Origin: JAGAJR01 sp048463395
Lineage (GTDB): Bacteria > Pseudomonadota > Alphaproteobacteria > RF32 > CAG-239
Direction of reading: 5' to 3'
Assembly (NCBI GenBank): GCA_048463395.1
Contig: DBFWPL010000023.1
Location: 1-64,000, forward strand
DNA length: 64,000 bases
The position numbers were made by a program, and so were the translations under genes. This document shows, piece after piece, positions 1-8,099 of the stretch. The notes below the pieces were generated by a model. That model did not search any database. It was not told the origin of the DNA and was given only the letters and a program-made list of their open reading frames with translations. Every line of letters starts with the position of its first letter. The first letter of the stretch is position 1.

Positions 1-6
1 AGCTCC

Positions 7-39
7 ACCGCCTTAGATTTCCTAGGGCGGTTTTGTTTT
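7..39 (+). terminator. Rho-independent terminator or attenuator
   Basis: A 9-bp stem (8-16 with 22-30, one G-U pair) with a 5-nt loop is followed by TTTTGTTTT. It ends only 11 nt before the ribosome binding site of the small HTH gene. It is therefore either the terminator of a gene lying before the window or a leader attenuator for the HTH gene. Confidence 0.75.
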
Positions 40-62
40 AAGAACAAATAAGGAGTTTGAAA

Positions 63-314
63 ATGAGTAAAAGAAAAAACCGTCCGTTTAACACGAACTT
101 TGCCGAACGCAATCCCGAAACAACCCTTGTCCTTGGTCGGCAGATTGAACAAATCCGCACATACAACAACTATTCCGTTGCTGAACTGTGCGACATTCTC
201 GACTTTCAGCCCGACCGCTGGATTGAGATTGAAAACGGCACGACTTTCGCCCTTACCTATCTGACCCGTTTTGCCAAATTCTTCAAAAAGAAAATCAAAA
301 TCGAACTTGTCTGA
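63..314 (+). CDS. Small XRE-like helix-turn-helix protein
   Basis: The product is 83 residues. The centre (about residues 28-72) reads like a Cro/CI-type HTH: a helix with R-Q-I-E-Q-I-R, the recognition pair S-V-A-E-L-C-D-I-L, then a motif ending E-I-E-N-G-T, and a hydrophobic helix close to the usual 'L..la.al' end of XRE domains. I chose ATG 63 because AGGAG at 51-55 lies 7 nt upstream; a TTG at 57 would sit on top of that site. The N-terminus is basic. A hairpin with a T run precedes it and another follows, so it looks monocistronic. A small DNA-binding regulator is likely, but its targets are unknown. It could also be an orphan antitoxin; no toxin partner is adjacent. Confidence 0.7.
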   Translation: MSKRKNRPFNTNFAERNPETTLVLGRQIEQIRTYNNYSVAELCDILDFQPDRWIEIENGTTFALTYLTRFAKFFKKKIKIELV

Positions 315-322
315 TAAAAATT

Positions 323-349
323 AAGCCCCTCTTTTCAAGGGGCTTTTTT
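323..349 (+). terminator. Rho-independent terminator of the HTH gene
   Basis: AAGCCCCT (323-330) pairs with AGGGGCTT (338-345) around a 7-nt loop and is followed by a T run, nine bases after the stop codon. An A-rich 5' flank would let it act on the minus strand too, for the gene ending at 372. Confidence 0.85.
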
Positions 350-371
350 CAAGGTTTCAAAATCAGGAGAA

Positions 372-542
372 TTAATCTTTTTTTGATGATTCCAAATATT
401 CCGCTTCCGCCTTCATCATCATATCATAAGCCTTGGAAGCACTAAAACTTTTAAGAACTCCGCTCACACACTCAAACGAAGGAGATGCCTTTTGCACATT
501 TCCCTTACAATTTGAGTTATGAACCGGATTCTTTTTCAACAT
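372..542 (-). CDS. Small protein of unknown function (56 aa)
   Basis: This short reading frame is supported by context. Its ATG (540-542) is preceded by GGAG, which overlaps the TGA of the upstream gene, and the two genes are separated by 2 nt. The product begins M-L-K-K-N-P-V-H, is Ser/Lys-rich with two cysteines (residues 12 and 25), and has a C-terminal helix rich in Met, Ala and Glu (D-M-M-M-K-A-E-A-E-Y-L). No signal peptide or membrane segment is visible. It forms a two-gene unit with the 83-residue gene behind one strong promoter, so the products may act together. I do not recognise a family. Confidence 0.65.
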   Translation of the reverse strand: MLKKNPVHNSNCKGNVQKASPSFECVSGVLKSFSASKAYDMMMKAEAEYLESSKKD

Positions 543-544
543 TT

Positions 545-796
545 TCACTCCTGCCTGCTGTTTGAACGAACGGCGGTTAATGCCGGAGCCAGATTGTTAG
601 CCATACCGGAATTTAATTTTCCCACCAAACGGCTGATAGGTGTTTTTTGTGCAAACTTCATCCAAGCCATTTCTACTTTTTTGCAAGCTCCTGATGCCAA
701 AAGCTTAACGCCTCCGGCAATCTTAGCGGCGGCTTGCTTGCCGGTCTTCAATACTTTTGTCAAGTACTTCAGACGTACCACTGATAAAATACTCAT
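545..796 (-). CDS. Small basic Ala/Lys-rich protein of unknown function (83 aa)
   Basis: The start ATG at 796 has AGGAG 7 nt upstream and a near-consensus promoter further up (835-863). The product is basic, with an amphipathic helical stretch rich in Lys, Ala and Gly (about residues 10-45: K-V-L-K-T-G-K-Q-A-A-A-K-I-A-G-G) and a second mixed helix to about residue 75. There is no obvious signal peptide. The opposite-strand frame over the same region lacks a comparable ribosome site, so I take the minus strand as coding. It could be a nucleic-acid-binding or membrane-active peptide; neither is shown. It is co-transcribed with the 56-residue gene. Confidence 0.65.
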   Translation of the reverse strand: MSILSVVRLKYLTKVLKTGKQAAAKIAGGVKLLASGACKKVEMAWMKFAQKTPISRLVGKLNSGMANNLAPALTAVRSNSRQE

Positions 797-834
797 CTAG
801 ATTCTCCTAATCATTTAAATTTGTCATTTTGTCT

Positions 835-863
835 ATTATCTCAATAAAAATTAATTCTGTCAA
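835..863 (-). promoter_or_regulatory. Sigma70-type promoter of the small-protein pair
   Basis: On the minus strand, TTGACA (858-863, perfect) is followed after 17 nt by GATAAT (835-840, five of six). This implies transcription starting near 828 with a leader of about 30 nt before the ATG at 796. Confidence 0.75.
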
Positions 864-896
864 TAATAAATCTTAATCACAAACCCTTAAATCACA

Positions 897-925
897 TAGA
901 CTTTATTGCTTTTATACAATATAAT
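897..925 (+). promoter_or_regulatory. Probable promoter of the murJ operon
   Basis: TAGACT (897-902, four of six) is followed by a 17-nt spacer and a perfect TATAAT (920-925). It lies about 60 nt before the murJ ATG and is divergent from the promoter at 835-863. Confidence 0.6.
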
Positions 926-987
926 CCGTCTAAATCAATAAAATAAGATTAACAAGTAACAAATTTTTACGAAAAATACTGAAAACT

Positions 988-2586
988 ATGTCTTTATTCA
1001 AATCCATAGCCACTTTCGGAGGCTTCACCCTGCTCAGCCGCATCACCGGTTTCGGACGGGATATGATTCTGGCAAATTTTTTGGGAGCCGGAGCCATTTC
1101 AGACGCGTTTTTTGTCGCATTCAAACTGCCCAACTGTTTCCGCAGTCTGTTTGCCGAAGGAGCTTTCACATCCGCTTTTGTCCCTATGCTCTCGCAAAAA
1201 CTGGTCAGCGACGGTAAACAAAAATCCATGAATTTTGCCGCTGAAGCCATTTCCGTTCTGGCTTTTTATCTCGCCTTGTTCGTTTTGCTTATGGAAATTT
1301 TCATGCCGCAGGTTGTTGCCGTCTTAGCTCCCGGATTTGCAGAAAGTGGCGGAAAAGTTGAATTAGCAACCACATTATCCCGAATTACGTTTCCGTTTCT
1401 TTTATTCGTGTCGATTGTATCATTCCAATCAGGAATTTTAAATTCTCTCGGAAAATTTGCCGCACCGGCTGCAGCTCCGGTTATTTTGAACGTAATGATG
1501 ATTATTTCCGTTTTCATTTTTGTTCCATTCAGCATTACCCCCGCACACGGTATTGCCATCGGCGTTTCTGTCGCCGGATTGCTTGAGATTTTTTGGCTGA
1601 GTTGGTTTCTGCACAAAGAAAACGTATACCTGAAACCCCGCTTCAACATTGCCAAAATCAGCAGAGAACCGGATATAAAAACCTTGTTCAAACGCATAAC
1701 CCCGGGAATTTTAGGAGCCGGTGTCTATCAACTGAATATGTTTGTCGACACCGTATTGGTCTCTTTGGTCGGAACCGGAGCCATTTCCTGGTTGTATTAC
1801 GCCAACAGAATGCAACAGCTCCCGCTCGGAGTTGTCGGAGCAGCCATCGGGGTTGCTCTTCTGCCGATATTGTCCAAACAACTCAAAGCCGAAGAAATCG
1901 ACGAAGCAAAAAAAACTCAAGATAAAGCCGTTGAATACGGAGCTTTGCTCTCCATGCCGGCCGCTGTGGGACTTATTATCCTCGCCGAACCGATTATCAA
2001 TATTTTGTTTCAGCACGGACGTTTCAACGACACGGATACGGTTATGACGGCACAAGCTTTAATCGCCTATGCCGTCGGACTGCCGCTTTATGTTTTGGTT
2101 AAAGCCCTCGCACCAAACTTTTTTGCCCGCGGCGACACTAAAACACCGGTCAAATACAGTATTGTCGTTCTACTGACCAATCTGGCTTTTTGCCTTATTC
2201 TGATGAAACCTTTCGGACACGTCGGCATTGCCTGTGCCACGACCATTGCCGCCTTTGTTTCCTTATACCAATATGTCCACGGTCTCAAAAAACGCGGACA
2301 TTGGGAATTTTCGATTCCTTTGGTAAAGAAAATCGGCAAAATAATTTTTTGCTCCGTTATTATGGGAAGCATCATGTACGGAACCGAATTTGTCATAAAC
2401 AGTCATATCGGCAACTGGTTGAATTGTCCCGTCCTGCCTAAATTAATTATTTTTGCATTTTTAGGAATTTTGGGTGTTGCAACTTTTCTGGTAATGACTA
2501 AACTAACAGGGGTATTGAATATCGCTGATATCTTAAAATCTTTGTTAAAAAGAAAAGGAAAAAACAATGCAGAACAAAAAGCTTAA
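988..2586 (+). CDS. murJ: Lipid II flippase MurJ (MviN family)
   Basis: MurJ moves lipid II across the inner membrane for peptidoglycan synthesis. The product of 532 residues has the usual family length and a pattern of about 14 membrane segments. The N-terminus carries the family signature around G-F-G-R-D-M-I-L-A (residues 22-30) and D-A-F-F-V-A-F-K-L-P-N (about 39-49), followed by an R-S-L-F-A-E-G-A-F motif (about residues 52-60) typical of MviN. The C-terminus is Lys-rich and cytoplasmic. A good sigma70 promoter lies upstream. It overlaps the DUF2333 gene by 20 nt, which implies translational coupling. Function fits with the mre/mrdA/rodA genes further along the window. Confidence 0.97.
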   Translation: MSLFKSIATFGGFTLLSRITGFGRDMILANFLGAGAISDAFFVAFKLPNCFRSLFAEGAFTSAFVPMLSQKLVSDGKQKSMNFAAEAISVLAFYLALFVLLMEIFMPQVVAVLAPGFAESGGKVELATTLSRITFPFLLFVSIVSFQSGILNSLGKFAAPAAAPVILNVMMIISVFIFVPFSITPAHGIAIGVSVAGLLEIFWLSWFLHKENVYLKPRFNIAKISREPDIKTLFKRITPGILGAGVYQLNMFVDTVLVSLVGTGAISWLYYANRMQQLPLGVVGAAIGVALLPILSKQLKAEEIDEAKKTQDKAVEYGALLSMPAAVGLIILAEPIINILFQHGRFNDTDTVMTAQALIAYAVGLPLYVLVKALAPNFFARGDTKTPVKYSIVVLLTNLAFCLILMKPFGHVGIACATTIAAFVSLYQYVHGLKKRGHWEFSIPLVKKIGKIIFCSVIMGSIMYGTEFVINSHIGNWLNCPVLPKLIIFAFLGILGVATFLVMTKLTGVLNIADILKSLLKRKGKNNAEQKA

Positions 2587-3643
2587 AGATAAAATTGAAA
2601 AAGCTTATTCTTTGGCAAAAGAAAAAATCATCACTGCCGCCAAATTCTGCCAAAACATCAAATGGAAAGAGCTGGGACAACGTCTGATGAACAATCCTTT
2701 TGAAAAAGCTCTGGATTTTCTGACTTCTTGGTGGCACGCCATCATCATTTTCCTTGCCGTGTTGGTTTTCATCTATTATCCGATAGGCGGGCTGCTTGTC
2801 AGCAATATTGACCGCAGCACAAATTATGAAATCAACACCAAACACCCGGAACAATCCGCCACGGTTGAAATGATGTCCTTCATGGTCGACAGAGAAGTTA
2901 ACGAAAAAATCTGGACACCGAACCTGCCGTTCTTTTTTCCGTCCTACTTTCTCGACAACATGCCGAATTTTCAGCTCGGAATGTTTGAAGCTTTGAGCGA
3001 CACTGCCGTATCTTTCAGCAAAAGAATAGATAAAAAAATCAAAGTCGGACAACGCCAATATCTGCAAGAAGCCGCCGAACTTCTTAAATATCCGGGAACA
3101 GTCTGGATGTTCTCTCCGGACAACAAACTTATGCCGGCACCTTCCGCCAACAACCAATACCGCAGAGCTCGCAAACGCTTGATTAAATTCAATCAGAGGT
3201 TAAGCGAGGGAACCGATATATTCTACAAAAATCCTCAAGATTTAGCCTTTTTCTTGGTTAAAATCCGCCGCGACTTAGGTATCAGTCTTAAAGTCCTGCA
3301 AACACACATTCGCGAAAACAGCAGCGATTGGTTCGACTTCAAGTCTGATAATATCTTTTACTACAATCAAGGTAAACTATATGGCTACTTCTTACTGCTC
3401 AAAGCTCTGGGAATCGACTATAAAGACATTATCGTCAACACCGGACAATATCAAAATTGGACTAAACTTCTGAACGTGATAGAAGGCGGGATTAATCTTG
3501 CACCGATGGTTGTCCGCAACGGGGAATTAAGCAGCTCGACAGCACCAAACCACTTAAGCTATTTAAGTTTCTATACGCTTAAGGCTCAACATCTGGTCTC
3601 TAAGATTTCCCGCAATCTGGAATACAATCCGCAAAAAAGATAA
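2567..3643 (+). CDS. DUF2333 family membrane protein
   Basis: The product of 358 residues matches the alphaproteobacterial and gammaproteobacterial DUF2333 family by overall layout. It has a charged N-terminal cytoplasmic part (1-45), one membrane segment (about 58-80, with I-I-I-F-L-A-V-L-V-F) and a large periplasmic domain containing F-F-F-P-S-Y-F-L-D-N-M-P-N-F-Q and later R-R-D-L-G and R-E-N-S-S-D-W-F-D. The role is unknown. The ATG lies inside the end of murJ, behind an AAAGGAAAAAAC ribosome site, so it is translated with murJ. Placement after murJ hints at an envelope job, but that is inference. Confidence 0.85.
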   Translation: MQNKKLKDKIEKAYSLAKEKIITAAKFCQNIKWKELGQRLMNNPFEKALDFLTSWWHAIIIFLAVLVFIYYPIGGLLVSNIDRSTNYEINTKHPEQSATVEMMSFMVDREVNEKIWTPNLPFFFPSYFLDNMPNFQLGMFEALSDTAVSFSKRIDKKIKVGQRQYLQEAAELLKYPGTVWMFSPDNKLMPAPSANNQYRRARKRLIKFNQRLSEGTDIFYKNPQDLAFFLVKIRRDLGISLKVLQTHIRENSSDWFDFKSDNIFYYNQGKLYGYFLLLKALGIDYKDIIVNTGQYQNWTKLLNVIEGGINLAPMVVRNGELSSSTAPNHLSYLSFYTLKAQHLVSKISRNLEYNPQKR

Positions 3644-3652
3644 GGATAGATA

Positions 3653-4204
3653 ATGTTGATAGAAACCCAAAGCACCCCCGACGAAAACGTCATTAATTTT
3701 TTTCCGCCGGTTCAGATTCTGAAAACAGGTTCTGCTGAATTTGTCGATGCCAAATCTTTAAGAAAATCTCCTTTGGCCGAAAAACTGTTTGACCTCGGAA
3801 ACATCCGCTCTATCTTTATCACGTCAGATATGATTTCCGTTACAAAAGATAATAATGGGGATTGGGAAGATCTAAAACCTCAGATACTGGCCGAAATTAT
3901 GGACTTTATCTCTACCGGAGAAGAGGCGGTTATTTTATCTCAGGGAAACACATCCGGTAATGAGGAGGTCATTCAAAAAATCATCGGTTTGCTTAATGCA
4001 CGTATCCGCCCGGCCGTAAAACAAGACGGCGGAGATATTGAGTTCAAAAAATTTGAAAACGGCATTGTCTACGTAGTCATGAAAGGTAACTGTGCCGGCT
4101 GTCCTTATGCTTTGGTAACCCTTAAAGAAGGCGTTGAAAAAGTTCTTAAGGCATATATCCCTGAAGTAAAAGCCGTAAAAAACTTTGATAAAGATGCAGA
4201 GTAA
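3653..4204 (+). CDS. NifU-family Fe-S cluster scaffold protein
   Basis: The product of 183 residues has two parts. An N-terminal Nfu_N-like domain (about 1-90) contains F-F-P-P-V-Q-I-L-K-T-G and a V-T-K-D-N-N-G-D-W strand. A C-terminal NifU domain (about 108-178) contains R-P-A-V-K-Q-D-G-G-D-I-E-F and the cluster-binding motif C147-A-G-C150. This is the organisation of mitochondrial NFU1 and alphaproteobacterial Nfu proteins, which deliver 4Fe-4S clusters to client enzymes such as lipoyl synthase. AAGGA precedes the ATG. It sits 9 nt after the DUF2333 gene and overlaps the next gene, so it belongs to the murJ operon. Confidence 0.93.
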   Translation: MLIETQSTPDENVINFFPPVQILKTGSAEFVDAKSLRKSPLAEKLFDLGNIRSIFITSDMISVTKDNNGDWEDLKPQILAEIMDFISTGEEAVILSQGNTSGNEEVIQKIIGLLNARIRPAVKQDGGDIEFKKFENGIVYVVMKGNCAGCPYALVTLKEGVEKVLKAYIPEVKAVKNFDKDAE

Positions 4205-5138
4205 AAAACTTAACATACTATCTCTTCTGCTCGGCGTTTTCATTCTCGGAGCAGCCGTTCAGACATCCTCTTCCGATAAGGTCGAGGAATATCGCCCGGA
4301 CGGCCTTTATCTTAAAAATACTGACATAGAGGAACTGGAAAAAATTTATTCCGTATATCAGTATAAAGATTATATCTTTATGCCGAATTGGACTTATCCG
4401 CCGATTTTTCTGCAAAATTTTCCTCAAGATTATTACAGCCTGAAAGATACCAAAAAACGAAACAAACTGTTCATACAAATCTTGGCTCCTTTGGCCCTGA
4501 AACTCGCCGACGAAACTCTCCGTGAAAGATATGAAATCATCGATATTCAAAATGAATTCAAAAAAAATATGGATCTGACACCGGAACAAGAAAAGTTCAT
4601 TGAAGAAAAAGCAAAAAAATATGACATTTTCACAAGACTGAAAGGCAGCAGACGCTATGAATTGATTTTCAAACAACTCCTGTTAAAAGTAGACAAAGTG
4701 CCTCCGTCTCTTTTAATCGGCGTAGCCGCGATTGAAAGCAACTGGGGGATGTCCCGTCCGGTCAGATTGGGCAATAACCTTTACAAAGAACTGGCTTGGA
4801 ACACAAATGAAGGACTCAAGCCCGAAGGCGAAAACGAAGACGACAGCTATCGGATAAAAATCTTTCCTGATTTATATGAATCCATGAAGTCTTACGCTCT
4901 TAAAATAAACACCGACGTTAACTTTGAATACATGCGTTTTCTCCGGTCTGAATACCGCTGGCGGGAACAACCGGTATTGGGACGAACCATGGCTCATACG
5001 ATGATTTTTGCCTCTCCGTTAAAAAACTATGCCGGACTTCTTGATTATACAATCACATTCTATGAACTGAATAATTTTGACGATGCCCTCCTCGGAACCG
5101 ATGAAATTCCCGATAAGACACGAAAATTAGGACAATAA
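4194..5138 (+). CDS. Bax-like glucosaminidase, exported
   Basis: The product of 314 residues has a signal peptide or anchor at residues 1-24 (Q-S-K-K-L-N-I-L-S-L-L-L-G-V-F-I-L-G). A C-terminal domain resembles the endo-beta-N-acetylglucosaminidase fold (PF01832) of E. coli Bax: L-I-G-V-A-A-I-E-S-N-W-G-M-S with the expected catalytic Glu, then G-N-N-L-Y, then F-P-D-L-Y-E-S-M-K-S-Y. It probably cuts glycan strands in the periplasm. ATG 4194 overlaps the stop of the nifU-like gene by 11 nt; a TTG at 4185 would also be in frame but has no better ribosome site. It is the last gene of the murJ operon. Confidence 0.85.
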   Translation: MQSKKLNILSLLLGVFILGAAVQTSSSDKVEEYRPDGLYLKNTDIEELEKIYSVYQYKDYIFMPNWTYPPIFLQNFPQDYYSLKDTKKRNKLFIQILAPLALKLADETLRERYEIIDIQNEFKKNMDLTPEQEKFIEEKAKKYDIFTRLKGSRRYELIFKQLLLKVDKVPPSLLIGVAAIESNWGMSRPVRLGNNLYKELAWNTNEGLKPEGENEDDSYRIKIFPDLYESMKSYALKINTDVNFEYMRFLRSEYRWREQPVLGRTMAHTMIFASPLKNYAGLLDYTITFYELNNFDDALLGTDEIPDKTRKLGQ

Positions 5139-5156
5139 AAGTGGATAACGTTAATT

Positions 5157-5186
5157 TTGTAACAAAAAATTAATCACACTTATATA
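5157..5186 (+). promoter_or_regulatory. Possible promoter before the DUF2336 gene
   Basis: TTGTAA (5157-5162) is followed by an 18-nt spacer and TATATA (5181-5186) in the only intergenic gap of this part. The match is moderate and the region is AT-rich, so chance is possible. Confidence 0.35.
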
Positions 5187-5236
5187 AAATAATAACATAT
5201 CATAAAAACAAGGCAACTTGGTGTGGGATAAAAACA

Positions 5237-6343
5237 ATGGATAAAACTAAACTGACATTAGAGGATGTAAAGAATTTATCCCAAAATCCGTCTGTTGAAA
5301 ACAAAACAGTCACGGCACAAAAAGTTACGGCTTATTACAACGGCGGAAAAATAACCGAAAAAGGATTGCGTCTGGCTGAAGACATTTTCCGTATTATGGT
5401 GGAAGACGTTACCGTTAAAGTTCGCGAAATTCTTTCCGAAAGCTTAAAAAACTGCAAAAACATTCCTAAAGACATTGCCAACAAACTGATTAACGACAAA
5501 AACTCTGTCGCCATCCCGTTTATTAAATATTACACAAATCTTACCAAAGAAGATTTAATTAGTATCTTAGAAACACAAAATATCGACAAACAAAAGGCTG
5601 TTGCTCAGCGTAAAAACCTGTCTGAAGACATCTCTCAATACATTGCCGAAAAATGTCCGGAAGAAGTTGTCGGCGTCTTAATTTCCAACGATTCTGCCAA
5701 TATTGTTGAGAGAACATTTCATACCATCGTTAATAAACACCCAAACAGCGAAAATATCAAAAAACGCCTGGTATATCGTTCCGACCTTCCGATTTCCGTC
5801 ATTGAGAAAATCGTCAACTCTCTTTCGGAAGAACTGCAAAGACAATTGCTCATTGCCCACAATCTGCCAAACAATATTGTTACCGATATCGTCGAACAGG
5901 TTAAAGAAAAGGCTACCCTGAAAATTTCGGAAGAATACAGCTCCGACAAACAAATCGAAGAGTTGGTTCACCAGCTTTACACCTCAAACCGCCTAACCCC
6001 GAACCTTGTCGTCCGTGCGGTTTGCATGGGAGACCTGAAATTCTTTGAATATGCTCTGGTTTACCTGTCTGACACACCGATTACGGAAGTCAGAAAAATA
6101 CTTTCCAACATTCAGCTGGATTTTATGATTCGCAATCTGCTTCGTAAAGCCTTTATTCCAAAATCAATGTTTCCGGCCGTATTCAGTGCCTTAAACGTCA
6201 TTAAGGATATCCGTTTTGACTGCAGAAAAAGCGACAGAACATCTTTCACTCATAAAGTTATTGAACGAATTCTTACAGTCGGTAATGCCGGAGAAGAATT
6301 AAATGAAGAAGACATTGATTACCTCATTTCAAAAATAAGTTAA
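5237..6343 (+). CDS. DUF2336 family protein
   Basis: The product of 368 residues is an all-helical, soluble, HEAT-like repeat protein. It has recurring units of the form 'lp..I...i...' such as N-I-P-K-D-I-A-N-K-L, D-L-P-I-S-V-I-E-K-I-V, N-L-P-N-N-I-V-T-D-I-V and T-P-I-T-E-V-R-K-I-L. This is the pattern of DUF2336, a family largely restricted to Alphaproteobacteria and often multi-copy. Its function is not firmly known; regulatory or scaffold roles have been suggested by analogy. It directly precedes the HD-GYP gene. The ribosome site is weak (GGGATAAAAAC before ATG). Confidence 0.85.
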   Translation: MDKTKLTLEDVKNLSQNPSVENKTVTAQKVTAYYNGGKITEKGLRLAEDIFRIMVEDVTVKVREILSESLKNCKNIPKDIANKLINDKNSVAIPFIKYYTNLTKEDLISILETQNIDKQKAVAQRKNLSEDISQYIAEKCPEEVVGVLISNDSANIVERTFHTIVNKHPNSENIKKRLVYRSDLPISVIEKIVNSLSEELQRQLLIAHNLPNNIVTDIVEQVKEKATLKISEEYSSDKQIEELVHQLYTSNRLTPNLVVRAVCMGDLKFFEYALVYLSDTPITEVRKILSNIQLDFMIRNLLRKAFIPKSMFPAVFSALNVIKDIRFDCRKSDRTSFTHKVIERILTVGNAGEELNEEDIDYLISKIS

Positions 6344-6373
6344 TTGATTCTTTGTTAACCATATTTATATAAT
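6344..6373 (+). promoter_or_regulatory. Possible promoter before the HD-GYP gene
   Basis: TTGATT (6344-6349) with an 18-nt spacer leads to TATAAT (6368-6373); a second TATAAT overlaps at 6373-6378. It lies directly after the DUF2336 stop codon. Confidence 0.45.
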
Positions 6374-6407
6374 ATAATTCAAAAGACTATCTTAACAGGG
6401 GATCGCA

Positions 6408-8087
6408 TTGTCCGTAACAGAAAAACAAATATCTGAAATCATTGAACTCAATAATCTGATTATCAAAGAAAAAGATTATACCAAGATTATTGAAAAAATC
6501 ATGCTGACAGCCCAAAACATCTGTTCGGCAGATTGTTGTTTTTTCTATACGATTAACGATGAGCGTTTTCTAAGCCTGAATTTCAGCAATAACACCAGTC
6601 AACGCCTGTCTAAAAGCGGTTCGGACAACCTTTCTTTGATGCCGACGGTTTTTCTGCCGGAAAAGAAAAGTAAAAAATCAAAATCTTTCGCCGAACTCTG
6701 TGCCATCAACAACGAAGTCATAAATGCGACCAACATTTATTCCTACCCGGATATTAATAATGAATTTTTTCTAAACTACGATAAAAATAATAATTACAGC
6801 ACGGTTGCCGTCTTAACGCTCCCGATTATGGGACGCAAAGACAGCATTGTCGGCATTGCTCAGTTTACCAATCCCATTGACGGCAACGGCAAAACAATAT
6901 CCTTTACCTTGGAGCATCAAAACACCGTTCAGGCCGTCTGTAATCTTATCGGGATTATTTTGGAAAACCGCAAATTAGCGGAAAACTACGGACAGCTTCT
7001 GGAATCATTTATTGAAGTTTTAGCCCGGGCTATTGATGCCAAATCCCCATACACGGGAGCCCACTGCCAAAGAGTTCCGGTCATTGCCCGACTGTTGGCG
7101 ACGGCTGCCGTTCAACAAGACAGCGGACCGCTTCGGAATTTTGAAATGAGCAATGAAGACTGGTACGCTTTACACATTGCGTCTTGGCTTCATGACTGCG
7201 GAAAAGTAACCACTCCGGAATACATTGTCGACAAGGCGACCAAACTGGAAACCATTTACAATCGCATCCACGAAATCCGCAATCGTTTTGAAATCTTAAG
7301 ACGGGACGCCCATATAGAATATCTGCAAAAACGACTGGCCGATACCGATACGCAGGAAAACCTTCAGGCCGAATTTGTTTCTAAAATTGCACAGTTGGAA
7401 AAAGACTTTGATTTTATCGCCCGCTGCAATATCGGAGACAATGCCTTAAATGACGACGACATTGCTGAACTGGAACGAATTTCCAAAATACAATTTACCC
7501 GCTACTTTAATCGGATGAAAGGTCTCTCTTGGGCGGAACGGGATAATGTAAAAGACATTGAATTATATTCCCATCCTTGTCGGGAAAATCTGCTCCAAAA
7601 CCGCGAAGACCAGATTTTCGGACAATACAACCACGGAGAACTTTATAATCTGGAAATCCGCAGGGGAACAATTAATAAAGAAGAACGGGAAAAAATCAAT
7701 GAACATATTGTCGTTACGATTGATATGTTAAAAGCCCTCCCGTTCCCTAAAGAGCTTTCCAAAGTTGTCGAGTATGCCGGAGCCCACCACGAACGCGTTG
7801 ACGGTAAAGGATATCCGAACGGTTTAACCGGAGACGAAATGTCTGTTCCTGCCAAAATTATGGCGATTGCCGATATTTTTGAGGCTCTGACCGCCAATGA
7901 CCGCCCTTACAAGGAACCTAAAAAGCTCAGCCAAGTCCTTTCCATTATGAAAGAAATGAAAAACAGCGGACATATTGACCCTGATTTATATCATGTATTC
8001 ATAAATAACAAGGTTTACATGGACTATGCCGAACAATACATCTCTCCGGAACAAATTGACGAAATTAATCCCGAAGATTATTTATAA
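6408..8087 (+). CDS. GAF and HD-GYP domain phosphohydrolase
   Basis: The product of 559 residues has an N-terminal GAF-like sensor domain (about 25-185) and a C-terminal HD-GYP domain (about 200-530). The first metal His is in A-H-C-Q-R-V-P (residue about 222), the H-D pair is at 262-263 (W-L-H-D-C-G-K), and H-H-E-R-V-D-G-K-G-Y-P lies at 460-470. HD-GYP enzymes with this signature usually hydrolyse cyclic di-GMP. The gap between the HD and HHE motifs is nearly 200 residues, much longer than usual, and holds a charged, partly coiled-coil insertion. TTG 6408 is the start, with AGGGGA 5 nt upstream. There is no membrane segment, so a cytoplasmic sensor is likely. Confidence 0.9.
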   Translation: MSVTEKQISEIIELNNLIIKEKDYTKIIEKIMLTAQNICSADCCFFYTINDERFLSLNFSNNTSQRLSKSGSDNLSLMPTVFLPEKKSKKSKSFAELCAINNEVINATNIYSYPDINNEFFLNYDKNNNYSTVAVLTLPIMGRKDSIVGIAQFTNPIDGNGKTISFTLEHQNTVQAVCNLIGIILENRKLAENYGQLLESFIEVLARAIDAKSPYTGAHCQRVPVIARLLATAAVQQDSGPLRNFEMSNEDWYALHIASWLHDCGKVTTPEYIVDKATKLETIYNRIHEIRNRFEILRRDAHIEYLQKRLADTDTQENLQAEFVSKIAQLEKDFDFIARCNIGDNALNDDDIAELERISKIQFTRYFNRMKGLSWAERDNVKDIELYSHPCRENLLQNREDQIFGQYNHGELYNLEIRRGTINKEEREKINEHIVVTIDMLKALPFPKELSKVVEYAGAHHERVDGKGYPNGLTGDEMSVPAKIMAIADIFEALTANDRPYKEPKKLSQVLSIMKEMKNSGHIDPDLYHVFINNKVYMDYAEQYISPEQIDEINPEDYL

Positions 8088-8099
8088 GAAGGAGTTCTT

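Noticed and set aside
519..800. Plus-strand open frame of 93 codons
   Set aside because: It lies opposite two minus-strand genes with good ribosome sites and promoter; the plus frame has no ribosome site of similar quality.
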